A stretch of 64,000 nucleotides of DNA from JAGVSV01 sp040766135 (GCA_040766135.1 JAXGRA010000006.1:62001-126000), one strand, 5' to 3'; shown: positions 34,936 through 44,446, numbered from the stretch's first letter. Notes: generated by a model from the letters alone, not told the origin. Program-made: numbers and translations.

Positions 34936-36243
34936 TTATCCATCACCCTCTGTAGAGCCAATGTCCGTAAAAGCATCCTGCTGCGCGAATAGCACCTGCT
35001 GTTCGTTCACTTCCACCAGCCATCTGCCGTCCGGCGCTTGCCCGATAAGCAGCCACACAGCGTTGTCATATTCATCCAGCGGAACGCTTAATCCCGGCAG
35101 AATGTTGATCAGGTGTTCCTTTTTGCTCTCCTCGCTGTTATAAGAGGGGAAGCTGCATATCACGTTTTCAATTTCCTTGCCAAATGCCAGTTCATCCCGA
35201 CGGAACCATCCCGTCAAGCCATGCACGGAATCCCCGATTTCCAGGCAAACCCAATTCTCCCGCACTTCTTTCACTTGTCCAACCACGCGCGCAAAGCAAT
35301 CGGCCAGCAGTTTGCCTTCCGGCGCGTCATACAGCGCTGCGTCATCGGATTTTGTGCAGGCATACCCCTCGGCATCAAGATGCAAAAGCGCCTCCTCAAT
35401 CGAACTGGGGATTTCAGTGATGTTGAACGCTTCCAGCGTCACGGGAAAAAGCGGCTGCCCATAGTGCCGGGCGTTATTGTTTTGACCGTTCTCCCCGTAG
35501 GTGATGTCAACGACTCCATGTTGGCCCACCGTGAAGATTTCGCTGCCGTTGTTGATAACATCAAGCTGCCATACGCCGGCTGAATCACGGCGAAAGCTAA
35601 GCTCTAAGCTGTCGGTATCAATCTCCATATAATCGTTGAAGGAGTGAGCGCCGTTGATATCAAAAGCTGCCTGTTGAGCGGGTGAAAAAACAGTTTGCAC
35701 ATATTCATCACCGTCCCAGCAGGCGATGCGCACGCTTTGAAGCCCGTCGGGATGGATTGCTACGCCTATCAGGTAATCAGGATACGCAGCGAGCCATGCC
35801 CAACGCATGCCCTCTTCCAGCAGAAATGTAGCACAGCCTGGCAGAATGGATTCATCAAACACAAAGCCGGGACAATATTCGTCGTATATTTTTGACAAAG
35901 GCATGTTAGAAATACGCTGTACGGCCTCTTCGGTAAGCGGCACCTTGGCCCAATCCGTTATTTCCCAGGGAATCTTATCGCCTTTCTTCAATGGATCCAG
36001 CAAAGCATGGAGCTGCTTGAACTCAAGCTGTTCGTCCGACATGCGAAACAAGCCAATTTCACAATGATCGGTCATTTCTTCCTTCCATTGCCTTGCAGCG
36101 TATTTGTTAACCTTCCAGATTTGCCAATCAGGATATTCCTGCGCTGCGGCAAGCCGCAGCTCTTCCGTAGAAAATTCTTCCGCCCATGCCATGTTGAAGC
36201 ACAGGAGATTGACAGCCAACAATACCAGCAATACGCGTTTCAT
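34936..36243 (-). CDS. Secreted protein of unknown function with C-terminal SH3-like region
   Basis: A 435-residue exported protein with a signal peptide of about 21 residues ending NMAWA. The N-terminal part begins FSTEELRLAAAQEYPDWQIWKVN. The region near residues 295-350 (CTKSDDAALYDAPEGKLL, ENWVCLEIGDSVHGLTGWFRRDELAF) looks like a bacterial SH3 domain. No catalytic motif is recognised. It is convergent with the UroD-like gene, with five bases between stops. Probable location is outside the membrane. Confidence 0.68.
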   Translation of the reverse strand: MKRVLLVLLAVNLLCFNMAWAEEFSTEELRLAAAQEYPDWQIWKVNKYAARQWKEEMTDHCEIGLFRMSDEQLEFKQLHALLDPLKKGDKIPWEITDWAKVPLTEEAVQRISNMPLSKIYDEYCPGFVFDESILPGCATFLLEEGMRWAWLAAYPDYLIGVAIHPDGLQSVRIACWDGDEYVQTVFSPAQQAAFDINGAHSFNDYMEIDTDSLELSFRRDSAGVWQLDVINNGSEIFTVGQHGVVDITYGENGQNNNARHYGQPLFPVTLEAFNITEIPSSIEEALLHLDAEGYACTKSDDAALYDAPEGKLLADCFARVVGQVKEVRENWVCLEIGDSVHGLTGWFRRDELAFGKEIENVICSFPSYNSEESKKEHLINILPGLSVPLDEYDNAVWLLIGQAPDGRWLVEVNEQQVLFAQQDAFTDIGSTEGDG

Positions 36244-36297
36244 TGTCTTTCTTTCCTTTCAATTTGATTGTACATATAAATGGCGGAGCGTCTTCTT

Positions 36298-37161
36298 CTA
36301 CCTCCTTTCTGCCAAACACTCCATCAGAACAGCGTTAATGTCGGGCGGGGAAACGTCGGGCAGCAGTTTGGCGGTCAGCGAGCGCACCAGATGCTCCTCA
36401 AACGCGTTGAGCTGTCCCTGTGGAGAATCCGAGAGGTTATAGGAAGCATCCAGCCCGGAATAGGTGCGCTTCTGCGACAAAATAACCTGACTGTGTTGCA
36501 GCACAATCGGATGCACCACATGATGCAAAAACTCATGCAGCACGGAATCCATGCGAAACGCGCCGGAGCTGAACAGAAAGCCATCCGCTGTCCAGTGATA
36601 ATCGCTGGCATACACGCACTTGATGGCAGAAAGGACAATCCGGACGTGCCGGACAGGCGACTGGTACGCGTCCGCGCAGGCCCTCAGGCTTTCCTCTAAC
36701 TGCATCAGGTCGCCCCGATATATATCGTTCTGCCGTGCAATCCATTGATTTTCCCATGCCAGATAATCAAGGAAATCAGAGCGCTGCATCACATCGCGTA
36801 ACGCAACGGGGAAATCCTTCACCCAAGCCCAAAACGCAGGCCCTTTCTCCGCTGGCGCAATGTTGCCGGCGGAAAGAACTTGCCTGCGAAAACCCTCAAC
36901 ATCCGCAAATCCGGAAAACGCAGGGTGCAGATAGAATGCTGCGGTTTCCAGCAGCGCAGCCCGCGGCCAATATGCGTATACATCACAGGAATGTTGACGC
37001 GCACCATCAAAAAATGGCAGCGCGCGGCTGCCATGGGCAAAGGACTGAATCACATCTGCATGCGCGTGATCCCTGTCCAGGGGATAGTATTCATAACCGC
37101 CCTGCAATAAAGCATAATAAATGGCAGAAATGGCCGGGATGTTCGTGATGGTCAGGTTCAC
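36298..37161 (-). CDS. Uncharacterised protein with HExxH zinc-protease motif
   Basis: A 287-residue protein I cannot place in a family. Near residues 207-217 it has VLHEFLHHVVHP, where His209, Glu210 and His213 form HExxH, the zinc and catalytic motif of gluzincin-type proteases. There is no signal peptide. The preferred start is a GTG at 37161 whose GTGA overlaps the upstream stop and follows GGGAAAGAG; a GTG at 37176 is possible. It sits downstream of a zinc-ribbon membrane protein. Protease activity is an inference from the motif only. Confidence 0.62.
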   Translation of the reverse strand: MNLTITNIPAISAIYYALLQGGYEYYPLDRDHAHADVIQSFAHGSRALPFFDGARQHSCDVYAYWPRAALLETAAFYLHPAFSGFADVEGFRRQVLSAGNIAPAEKGPAFWAWVKDFPVALRDVMQRSDFLDYLAWENQWIARQNDIYRGDLMQLEESLRACADAYQSPVRHVRIVLSAIKCVYASDYHWTADGFLFSSGAFRMDSVLHEFLHHVVHPIVLQHSQVILSQKRTYSGLDASYNLSDSPQGQLNAFEEHLVRSLTAKLLPDVSPPDINAVLMECLAERR

Positions 37162-37622
37162 AGCTCTTTCCCACACTGCCCGCAGAACTTATCCGTTTCA
37201 TCGTTCAGCGCCTTGCAGTGCGGGCAGCGCACCTTGATGATTTCCTGCGGCTCGCTCTGCCCATCCCGGAAGGCTTCGACGGCGTCCTTGACCATGCCGC
37301 CGGCCATGTGGGTGTAGGGATGCAGGTCTTCGCGGGCTTTTTCCGGGTCCAGCACCAGGCCGGAGCCGGCAAAGCCGCGCGCGGCGATGCGCTGCACAAC
37401 GCTGCCCCCCGCCAGCAGCATGCCGATAACCACCATCATAAAGCCGCCCGGCGCGCCGGAATTTATCGTCATGCTGTGCACAGACGACATGCCTTCGGAT
37501 ACAAACGTGATAAAGCCCACCGCGCCCAGCAGCCCGCCCAATACCATCAGGGCTGTGCCGATGTTGTACAGCATTTTGCGCTGCGGGGGTATCTCCGGCT
37601 TGCGGTCATTGGGTGTGGACAT
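37158..37622 (-). CDS. Membrane protein with C-terminal zinc ribbon
   Basis: A 154-residue protein with two transmembrane segments (about 20-45 and 60-80). Its C-terminal zinc ribbon, CPHCKALNDETDKFCGQCG, has two CxxC pairs. The family is unknown; such proteins are common in Clostridia. It overlaps the HExxH gene by four bases and follows a PG-binding membrane protein by 21 bases, so these three are probably one operon. Confidence 0.7.
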   Translation of the reverse strand: MSTPNDRKPEIPPQRKMLYNIGTALMVLGGLLGAVGFITFVSEGMSSVHSMTINSGAPGGFMMVVIGMLLAGGSVVQRIAARGFAGSGLVLDPEKAREDLHPYTHMAGGMVKDAVEAFRDGQSEPQEIIKVRCPHCKALNDETDKFCGQCGKEL

Positions 37623-37643
37623 GTTGTTTGCCCTCCATCTCCA

Positions 37644-38159
37644 TCATTTCGGCACCGGGTTGGGGCCGTACAGCGCCGTCAGCGTGGCGCTGCCCGCCAC
37701 CCCGTCGGCCTTCAGGTTGTTTTTGCGCTGGAATTCCTTGACGGCTGCCAGCGTGCCGCTGCCAAACTCGCCGTCGGCGGTGCCTTTCAGGTACCCCAAC
37801 TGGATGAGTTTCAGCTGCATCTGTTTGACGCCATCGCTCAGGTCGCCCTTGCGCAGGGTGGTGATCGCCGTGGGCGCTGGGGTCATCTGCAGCACCGGCG
37901 CGGCGGTAGGCTCCTGGATGGGCTCGGCCGTGGGCTCCGGCGTGTCTTCCACCACCGGTATATCAGTAGCCAGCTGGGTATTGCCAATCACATCGCCGAT
38001 GCTGGGCAGCACCTCCGGCGTGGCCGTCACCGCCGCCGGGCCGGGCGCACCGCCGCCGCGCGTCAAATAGATAATCACGGTAATCAGCATCAGCACCGCA
38101 AGGGCTATCACAATCAGCAGTTTGTTGCCCCGCGTCATGGGTTCGTTGTAGCGTTGCAT
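37644..38159 (-). CDS. Membrane-anchored peptidoglycan-binding protein
   Basis: A 171-residue protein. A single transmembrane anchor (about 13-33) is followed by a Pro/Thr/Glu-rich linker and a PG_binding_1 domain (about 102-165) with VKQMQLKLIQLGYLKGTADGEFG and AVKEFQRKNNLKADG. It would hold the membrane to the wall. It lies 16 bases after prfA. GGAGGAGCC precedes the ATG. Confidence 0.82.
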   Translation of the reverse strand: MQRYNEPMTRGNKLLIVIALAVLMLITVIIYLTRGGGAPGPAAVTATPEVLPSIGDVIGNTQLATDIPVVEDTPEPTAEPIQEPTAAPVLQMTPAPTAITTLRKGDLSDGVKQMQLKLIQLGYLKGTADGEFGSGTLAAVKEFQRKNNLKADGVAGSATLTALYGPNPVPK

Positions 38160-38175
38160 AGGCTCCTCCTTGTGC

Positions 38176-39246
38176 TTAATCGCCCTGGGCGGCTTCCTTC
38201 AGCGCCTCGGCCTGGGCTTCCATGGTCAGCGCATCGATAATTTCGTCCAAATCCCCATCCATAATATCATCAATTTGATACAGCGTAAGGCCAATGCGGT
38301 GGTCGGTCACGCGCCCCTGCGGGAAATTATAGGTGCGGATGCGCTCGCTGCGGTCGCCCGTGCCGATTAACCCCTTGCGGTGGGCGGCATAGGCCGCATG
38401 CGCCTCGGCTTGCATCTTTTCGTACAGGCGCGCGCGCAGCACGCGCATGGCCTGCTCCTTGTTTTTCAGCTGGCTCTTTTCATCCTGACAGGTCACCACC
38501 AGCCCGGTGGGCAAATGCGTGATGCGGATGGCGGAGTCCGTCATGTTGATGTACTGCCCGCCGTGCCCGCTGGCGCGGTAGCTGTCGATGCGCAGGTCTT
38601 CCTGGTTGATCTCCACTTCCACCTCGTCGGCCTCGGGCAGCACGGCCACGGTGGCGGTGCTGGTGTGGATGCGCCCGGCCGATTCGGTCACCGGCACGCG
38701 CTGCACGCGGTGCACGCCGGATTCAAACTTCATGCGGCTGTACGCGCCCTGCCCGGACAGCATGATCACGGCCTCCCGGATGCCGCCGATTTCGGTATCG
38801 CTCACGCTGGTCAGGCGCGCCTGAAAGCCATGGCGCTCGGCATAGCGGGTGTACATGCGCACCAGCATCGCGCCGAACAGCCCGGCCTCATCGCCGCCCG
38901 CCCCCGCGCGCACCTCTAACACAACGTTGCGCTCATCGTTGGGGTCCCTGGGCAGCAGCAGCAACCGCAGCTGATGCTCCATCTCAGCCTGCCGGGGGCG
39001 CAGCATGTTCAGTTCCTCCTGCGCCATGTCGGCCATCTCCGGGTGGCTCAGCAGCTCCTGCGCGGCGTCCAGCTCCTCCATCAGGCGGCAATATTCCCGC
39101 CAGGCCGTTACCGCAGGCTCCAGCTGCGCGTGTTCCTTCAGGATTTTCTGCCAGCGGGGCAGGTCGGCGATGACTTCAGGCTGCGCAGATTCCACCGTCA
39201 ACTCCTCGTAGCGGTGTTCCATCCATTCAAAGCGCTCAGACATCAT
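38176..39246 (-). CDS. prfA: Peptide chain release factor 1
   Basis: A 356-residue RF1, which terminates translation at UAA and UAG. The codon-recognition tripeptide is PVT at residues 185-187 (PAT or PVT in RF1), and the catalytic GGQ is at 229-231 in ASGHGGQYINMTDSA, slightly different from the common GAGGQHVNxTDSA. DEKSQLKNKEQAM follows as expected. The start is one of two adjacent ATGs (39246 or 39243); a TTG at 39252 is less likely. PrmC, which methylates the GGQ glutamine, is encoded just upstream. Confidence 0.95.
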   Translation of the reverse strand: MMSERFEWMEHRYEELTVESAQPEVIADLPRWQKILKEHAQLEPAVTAWREYCRLMEELDAAQELLSHPEMADMAQEELNMLRPRQAEMEHQLRLLLLPRDPNDERNVVLEVRAGAGGDEAGLFGAMLVRMYTRYAERHGFQARLTSVSDTEIGGIREAVIMLSGQGAYSRMKFESGVHRVQRVPVTESAGRIHTSTATVAVLPEADEVEVEINQEDLRIDSYRASGHGGQYINMTDSAIRITHLPTGLVVTCQDEKSQLKNKEQAMRVLRARLYEKMQAEAHAAYAAHRKGLIGTGDRSERIRTYNFPQGRVTDHRIGLTLYQIDDIMDGDLDEIIDALTMEAQAEALKEAAQGD

Positions 39247-39297
39247 CGGCAACCAACCCCTTACAAAATATTACGTATGTGCACATTTATTTCGTGC

Positions 39298-40125
39298 TTA
39301 CCGCAGCTGCGCGGCCAGTGCGCGGGGCAGCCCCGCTAAGTCATCATACACCAGCATGCCGCAAAAATCCCGCCCGGCCAGCGTTTTTACATCCTGCGCC
39401 TGATGATCGCCCAGTTCCACCACCAGATGCCCGGCGGGTTTTAAGTGCTGCGGCGCCTGGGCAAACAGCCTGCGGTAGACATCCAGCCCGTCCGCGCCGC
39501 CGTCCAGCGCCAGCGCAGGCTCGCCCTGCACCTCCCGCTGCAAATGCGGCAACTCCCGCGATGGAATATAGGGCGGGTTGGACACAATCACATCAAACCG
39601 GCGGCCTTTTACCGGCGCAAAGCCATCCCCTTGCAGTATTTCAACATCCAGACCGCAGGCGCGGGCATTGTCGCTGGCCAGCGCCACGGCGTGCGGCGAT
39701 ATATCCACCGCCGTGACCTGGGCATCGGGCCGCAGATGCTTGATGGCCAGCGCGATAGCGCCGCTGCCCGTGCCCACATCCAGCACTGTTCCCCCCTGCG
39801 GCAGGCGATGAAGCGCCTGCTGCACCACCACGGCGGTATCCTCCCGCGGGATCAACACGCCGGGCCGTACCGCCAGCGTCAGGCCTATAAATTCCTGGCT
39901 GCCTACAATATACTGCAGCGGCTCGCGCGCGGCGCGGCGTGCAATCAGCCTTTGGTAATTATCATGGGATGCCAGGGGCAGTTTTTCCTGGCAGCGCAGC
40001 AGCAGGTGCAGCCGCTGTTCACCCAGCACATGGGCCAGCAGCTCGCCCGCGTCATGCCCGGCGCTGGGCACCCCGGCGGCAGCCAGCGCCGCCTCCCCTT
40101 GCTGCAGGGCGGCGCGGATGGTCAT
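39298..40125 (-). CDS. prmC: Release factor glutamine methyltransferase
   Basis: A 275-residue SAM-dependent enzyme that methylates the GGQ glutamine of release factors. The SAM motif DVGTGSG is at residues 116-122 and the substrate motif NPPYIP at 183-188. The N-terminal five-helix domain is present. Its ATG overlaps the YqhQ stop by four bases (ATGA), and prfA follows 51 bases later. This is the conserved rpmE-yqhQ-prmC-prfA order of Clostridia. Confidence 0.95.
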   Translation of the reverse strand: MTIRAALQQGEAALAAAGVPSAGHDAGELLAHVLGEQRLHLLLRCQEKLPLASHDNYQRLIARRAAREPLQYIVGSQEFIGLTLAVRPGVLIPREDTAVVVQQALHRLPQGGTVLDVGTGSGAIALAIKHLRPDAQVTAVDISPHAVALASDNARACGLDVEILQGDGFAPVKGRRFDVIVSNPPYIPSRELPHLQREVQGEPALALDGGADGLDVYRRLFAQAPQHLKPAGHLVVELGDHQAQDVKTLAGRDFCGMLVYDDLAGLPRALAAQLR

Positions 40126-41150
40126 GCGCGCTTGGGTTCGGGCTGTACGGGGTCGGGCTCGCCGGGCAGAATCACCAGCCCGTCCTCGGTGCGCTCGCCC
40201 TCGGGCAGGCCATGCAGCACCGCGTTGAGCGAGGCGATGGCCACCTCCAACATTTTATCGGTGGGCGGGCGCGTGGTCAGGCGCTGCAATTGCATGCCCG
40301 GCCAGCGCAGCGCGCGCGTCAGCGGCGTTTCGGCATGGGCCAGGCCCTTTAACAGCTCATAGCTCACCCCGGCCACAAGCGGCAGCAGCAGCAGCCGCGT
40401 AAGCACACGCATCAGATAATTGCTGCCCAGGTCATACCCGGTTATCGACATAACCAACACATCAAATATGCTGTAGAAAATGATGGAGAAGATAAACGTA
40501 ATCAGCAAAAAGCTGGTGCCGCAGCGCGGATGCAGGGTGGAAAACGTCTGCGCGTTTTCGGGCGTCAGCGGCAGCCCGTTTTCGTAGCAATGGATGGTCT
40601 TATGCTCCGCCCCGTGGTATTGGAAGATGCGCCGCATGTCCGGGATCAGGCCGCACAGGTACAGGTAGATCATCAGAATAATGGTACGCAGCACGCCGCT
40701 TAGTAAATTGACCGCCAGCAGCGACCACCCCGCCGCGCGCAGCGCCTTGACCGGCAGATTGGGCAAAAGCACAAACAGCCCCATGGACAGCGCCACGGCC
40801 AATATCACCGCCAGCCCCATCACGATTTTGTCCACGCCGGTGCCCAGCTTGTCAGCCAGCCATTTTTCAAACTTGGAGGGCTCTTCTTCTTCCAGGCCCG
40901 CCATGTCGGCGCTGGCGGACAGCACCTTCATGCCCAGCGACATCATCATCACCATGCTCACTGCGCCGCGGATGATTGGCCAGCCCGTCCATTTGTGTTT
41001 TTTTGCAATCGACGTCACCGGCTCGTGCTTGATGCGTAGGCTGCCGTCGGCGCGGCGCACGGCAATGGCCATGGCCTCCTTGGAGCGCATCATCACGCCC
41101 TCTAAAACTGCCTGTCCGCCATAATCCTGCGGACGTTCCTTGTCCTTCAT
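40122..41150 (-). CDS. yqhQ: DUF1385 membrane protein (YqhQ family)
   Basis: A 342-residue membrane protein of the YqhQ family, function unknown. The N-terminus QDYGGQAVLEGVMMRSKEAMAIAVR and the central RRIFQYHGAEHKTIHCYENG with HPRCGTSFL are diagnostic. About four to five membrane spans are predicted. The start at 41150 follows GGAAGGGA; the upstream open frame to 41234 is not conserved in character. It lies between rpmE and prmC. Confidence 0.9.
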   Translation of the reverse strand: MKDKERPQDYGGQAVLEGVMMRSKEAMAIAVRRADGSLRIKHEPVTSIAKKHKWTGWPIIRGAVSMVMMMSLGMKVLSASADMAGLEEEEPSKFEKWLADKLGTGVDKIVMGLAVILAVALSMGLFVLLPNLPVKALRAAGWSLLAVNLLSGVLRTIILMIYLYLCGLIPDMRRIFQYHGAEHKTIHCYENGLPLTPENAQTFSTLHPRCGTSFLLITFIFSIIFYSIFDVLVMSITGYDLGSNYLMRVLTRLLLLPLVAGVSYELLKGLAHAETPLTRALRWPGMQLQRLTTRPPTDKMLEVAIASLNAVLHGLPEGERTEDGLVILPGEPDPVQPEPKRA

Positions 41151-41240
41151 ACTGGTATCCCTTCCATTATAAATGCCCATAAAAACAGGGCAGGCCTCCG
41201 CGATTGCACGCGGCGCACCCGCCCTATGCCGCACATGGGA

Positions 41241-41438
41241 TTAAATCCCGTAGCGCTTCTTGAAACGGTCGACACGCCCGCCGGTGTCCACCAGCTTCTG
41301 CTTGCCGGTGTAAAACGGATGGCATTTCGAGCAGATGTCCACGCGCATTTCTTTGCTTGTGGAGCCGGTTTCGAACGTTTCGCCGCACACGCAGCGCACG
41401 GTCGCCTTGTGGTACTTGGGATGAATGTCCTTCTTCAT
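41241..41438 (-). CDS. rpmE: 50S ribosomal protein L31
   Basis: A 65-residue L31 of the zinc-binding (C+) type, with CVCGETF and CSKCHPFYTGKQK providing four cysteines. It starts MKKDIHPKYHKATV, typical of the family, after AGAGGAGC. It is the first gene of the rpmE-yqhQ-prmC-prfA group. The C+ form generally serves under zinc sufficiency. Confidence 0.96.
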   Translation of the reverse strand: MKKDIHPKYHKATVRCVCGETFETGSTSKEMRVDICSKCHPFYTGKQKLVDTGGRVDRFKKRYGI

Positions 41439-41502
41439 GGGTGCTCCTCTTTCCTGCGCAGTCATCCGGATTCATGGCGCGCAACCATGAGCCGGGAACA
41501 AT

Positions 41503-41531
41503 AGTATACCACCAGCCCAAGCCGCGCGCAA
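41503..41531 (-). promoter_or_regulatory. Promoter of rpmE
   Basis: On the minus strand TTGCGC (41531-41526) and TATACT (41508-41503) are 17 bases apart. The IS30 target duplication begins only 11 bases upstream of the -35, so the insertion nearly touched this promoter. Confidence 0.6.
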
Positions 41532-41542
41532 GCGTTGCACAC

Positions 41543-41557
41543 AAAATCAGGGCAAAA
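41543..41557. repeat. 15-bp target-site duplication, left side of IS30 copy A
   Basis: AAAATCAGGGCAAAA occurs immediately before the left end and again at 42793-42807 immediately after the right end. Confidence 0.85.
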
Positions 41558-42792
41558 CCCGAGTTGTAGAATGAAGTGAAACATCAAAGCTCATGCAAAC
41601 CCTGTAAGATGGGATCAGAATAAACACATCGGAGGATTAACATGAGCCAGTGGAAGTATACCAAGAAACGCAAGAAAGGAGAACACCTTACGTACATTGA
41701 CCGGCAAAAACTTGAGATGTTGGTGAGGAAGAACGAGTCTTTACCGGCGTATAAAAAGCACAGCATCCGTGAGATAGCTTGTCTGCTTGAATCCAGTCCG
41801 GCCACGATCAGCAGGGAACTGAAGAAGAGAGGCCGGGGCCCTGTATGGAGAAGAGCTTGGCTCCATACTATTCATACTCTGCGATGTTGCCCAAAGAGAT
41901 TATGACCAGAAAAGGAACAGCCAAGGGCAGGAACATCAAGATGGGCCAGGATTACGCATTTGCAAACTATGTCAGTGAGCAGATTCTCGTCCACAAGCAA
42001 TCACCGGATGCCATCATCATGCGCTTGAACAGGGATGGGAATCCTTATGAAACCACCGTCAGCACCCGCACCCTGTACAGCTATATTGAGCGCGGGTACA
42101 TTCCAGGCGTTGAGCTTTGCCACCTCCCTCGTCGCGGACGCCCCAGCAAACCCCAATACCGCCATTTACGCCGGTCATTCAAAGGAGATGGAAAAAGCAT
42201 TGAGGAGCGCCCGCAGGCAGCCAACACCCGGGAGGAGGCAGGGCACTGGGAAATGGATTGTATGCTCTCTGGCCGGGGAAAGAGTAAAATTTGCCTGTTG
42301 GTATTATCAGAAAGAAAGCATCGTGAAGTGATCGTCAGGATCCTTCGTTCTGCAACGGCTGAATCAGTCGTGAAAATGTTAGATCGTTTGGAAAGAAAAC
42401 TGGGTGCAAAAGCCTTCCGGAAGCGTTTCAAATCCATTACCATGGATAACGGCTCTGAGTTTAGTGACTGGCGCTCACTGGAACGATCCTGCCTAACAGA
42501 CAAAAAGCATACAAGCACCTACTACTGTCATCCATACAGCGCCTGGGAGCGTGGGACAGTCGAACATGTCATTGGTTTGATTCGTCGTTTTATTCCAAAG
42601 GGTACGGACATTAGCAAACTCTCCAGCGCAGACATCCAACGCATCGAGGACTGGTTGAACGATTTACCCAGGCGCATCCTCAATGGTAAGAGCGCAAAAA
42701 TCGCCTCGGGCTCGCCCGAGGCAGCCTGACCAGGCCTCGGCCTGGTCAGCCATCCGCAGGGCTGTATGTTTCACTTATTCTTGCAATTGGGG
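41558..42792 (+). mobile_element. IS30-family insertion sequence, copy A (1235 bp)
   Basis: A complete element with imperfect 25-bp terminal inverted repeats: the left begins CCCGAGTTGTAG and the right, read inward, CCCCAATTGCAA; both continue to AAGTGAAAC. It is flanked by 15-bp direct repeats. It is nearly identical to copy B at 48169-49413, in the same orientation. The transposase frame is broken. Confidence 0.92.
41642..42729 (+). pseudogene. IS30-family transposase, frameshifted
   Basis: The N-terminal HTH part (MSQWKYTKKRKKGEHLTY to ATISRELKK) and the C-terminal DDE part lie in different frames. Compared with intact copy B, copy A has at least four small indels within about 110 bases (41825-41915), with a net shift of one base. 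Downstream the catalytic core is intact: WEMD, ITMDNGSEFSDW and YSAWERGTVEHVIGLIRRF. The dense indels could be real decay or a local sequencing or assembly error. Confidence 0.85.
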
Positions 42793-42807
42793 AAAATCAG
42801 GGCAAAA
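42793..42807. repeat. 15-bp target-site duplication, right side of IS30 copy A
   Basis: AAAATCAGGGCAAAA, identical to 41543-41557. Immediately after it the motif TCAGGGCAA repeats by chance. Confidence 0.85.
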
Positions 42808-42826
42808 TCAGGGCAATCGGGCCAAT

Positions 42827-44417
42827 GTTACTATTCAGCCTATACCTGCCTGGCACAATACTTTTCGCCCTTTGAGTACAGACAGTATGGCAGACAGCAG
42901 GGGCAGTTGCCGGCGCTTACATGTTTCAATGAAGCTCAGGATGCGGCAGTACATCTGCGCACCATCCAGCGTGCGAAAGCCTCCGGACATTTTCTGGCGA
43001 TTCTTGCATTTGCGCAGGTCACGTTCACTCAGATTGTTGTCAAACGCTACTGTTGTATCGTACAAGAACAGCAAATAGTTCGACTTGTGTGTTCTTAACC
43101 GGCGTAGCAACGCCTGCTCTTTTTGCTTTGCCCATTTTGGCTTGCAGTCAAGGTTCTCCATCTCTCCTTGTGTGCACAGGGCATCATACGCTTCACTGTA
43201 TGTTTGTTTCTCCGTTTCCGGTACGCCCGCAGAATCCGCGCGTTTTCGTGCTTCATTCGCGCTGCACAACAGTGCACGTAGCGCATCGCTCCATGCATGA
43301 CCGGTATCTTCTGTGTTCTTGGTCAGATGACGTAGCAGATGCACGTTGCATTCGCCATGTCTTGTGCCAAACTGATATATCGCTGCCTCATGATCGTGAA
43401 CCAGCGTACCCGCAAACGCCGACAACACAGGCATCTGATGCAGGTTGTCCAGGTTTTTGCGCGCCATACTCGTATACAGCACGGCATCTGCTGTGCTCAG
43501 GTTTCGGATAAACGCAGGATGACCATCTATGCTGATGTTTGTATTGTCAGTATAGATGACACGTTGATTCAGCAAATCGTTCTGGACATTTTCCAGTTCG
43601 TCCGATAATGCATGTGAAAACCCGCTCAGCATGCCATATATGCCGCCTGCTGATGGCTGGATAATTCCGTCTGTCATGCTTCCTATAAATTCCCGGATGC
43701 GATCATTGGATACGACACCCGCACTATACAGGTAGACGGCTTGTGCTCGGAGCACATCGCCATAGATCACATCGCTGTTGTAGCCACTGGGTATCTCATA
43801 CTGTCCTGCGCTGTTGGGATAAAAGCGATGCTCCGTGGCATAGGGCACAATCTCTATATCCAATACATACTTGATGATGGGACGGCCACAGCACGAACCA
43901 TGGACAATCACCTTATGTTGCAGTTTGCCCGTGGCTATCTGTTCTTCTACTTGCGCACGAGTCAACGTCTTCCCCGGATGACCTGCTTGTGCTCCTTTGT
44001 GCCGTCCGCTTTTTTCTCGACCGTTGTATGTGTTCGTCCGTTTCCCCTTTTGATCCATGGAGGGCGGCTACGAGGAATTGCCGCTATTGTTGTTCAATAT
44101 GCTCCGCAGACGGTCGTTCTCTTCACGAAGTAATTGTATCTCTTTGCCCATCTGAACTATTTGTCTGGTCTGGACTTCGATTATCTGCCGAAGTTGAGCA
44201 GTTTCTAACTTGCGCTGCTTCTCAACTTCCTCCAGCCGGGCAATTGTTTCCTGTAGCTGTTGGAACAAGCCTTTTTCATAATGTCCGCCTGCCACAGTAA
44301 ACACCTCCCCAAATCCTCAATATCTGCTATATTCGACATGCATGAGCAATAATCCTTTTGGTTTTTATAATTTTTTGTGAAAATTTTTCCAGCCGCACTT
44401 GGAGGCTGAATAGTAAC
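42827..44417 (-). mobile_element. IS66-family element (1591 bp), inactivated
   Basis: The element is bounded by perfect 14-bp inverted repeats, GTTACTATTCAGCC at 42827-42840 and its complement at 44404-44417. It encodes only the large IS66 transposase, as in single-gene (ISBst12-like) members, and no TnpA/TnpB. The 8 bases on each side (GGGCCAAT and AATCCGTT) do not match, so the usual target duplication is missing. It ends about 30 bases before the rplM promoter. Confidence 0.85.
42835..44304 (-). pseudogene. IS66-family transposase with one in-frame amber codon
   Basis: Read from 44304, an N-terminal coiled coil (EENDRLRSILNNNSGNSS) runs to a TAG at 44070-44068; the same frame continues PPSMDQKGKRTNTYNGREKS and on to a full catalytic part ending at 42835. 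Family members have NNNSGNSSKPPS here, so one lysine codon (AAG) has become TAG. Catalytic features include YTDNTNISIDG, FAGTLVHDHEAAIYQFG, NVHLLRHL and FDNNLSERDLRKCKNRQKMSGGFR. The total would be about 489 residues. An internal ATG at 44058 could restart translation. Confidence 0.88.
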
Positions 44418-44446
44418 AATCCGTTGCGAAATCTATTGAAAAACCC

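Noticed and set aside
37218..38240. A 340-codon plus-strand open frame
   Set aside because: It is opposite three genes with recognisable zinc-ribbon, PG-binding and RF1 features; composition is His/Gly/Arg-rich shadow sequence.
39298..40362. Long plus-strand frames opposite prmC and yqhQ
   Set aside because: PrmC and YqhQ motifs are intact on the minus strand; these frames are shadows.
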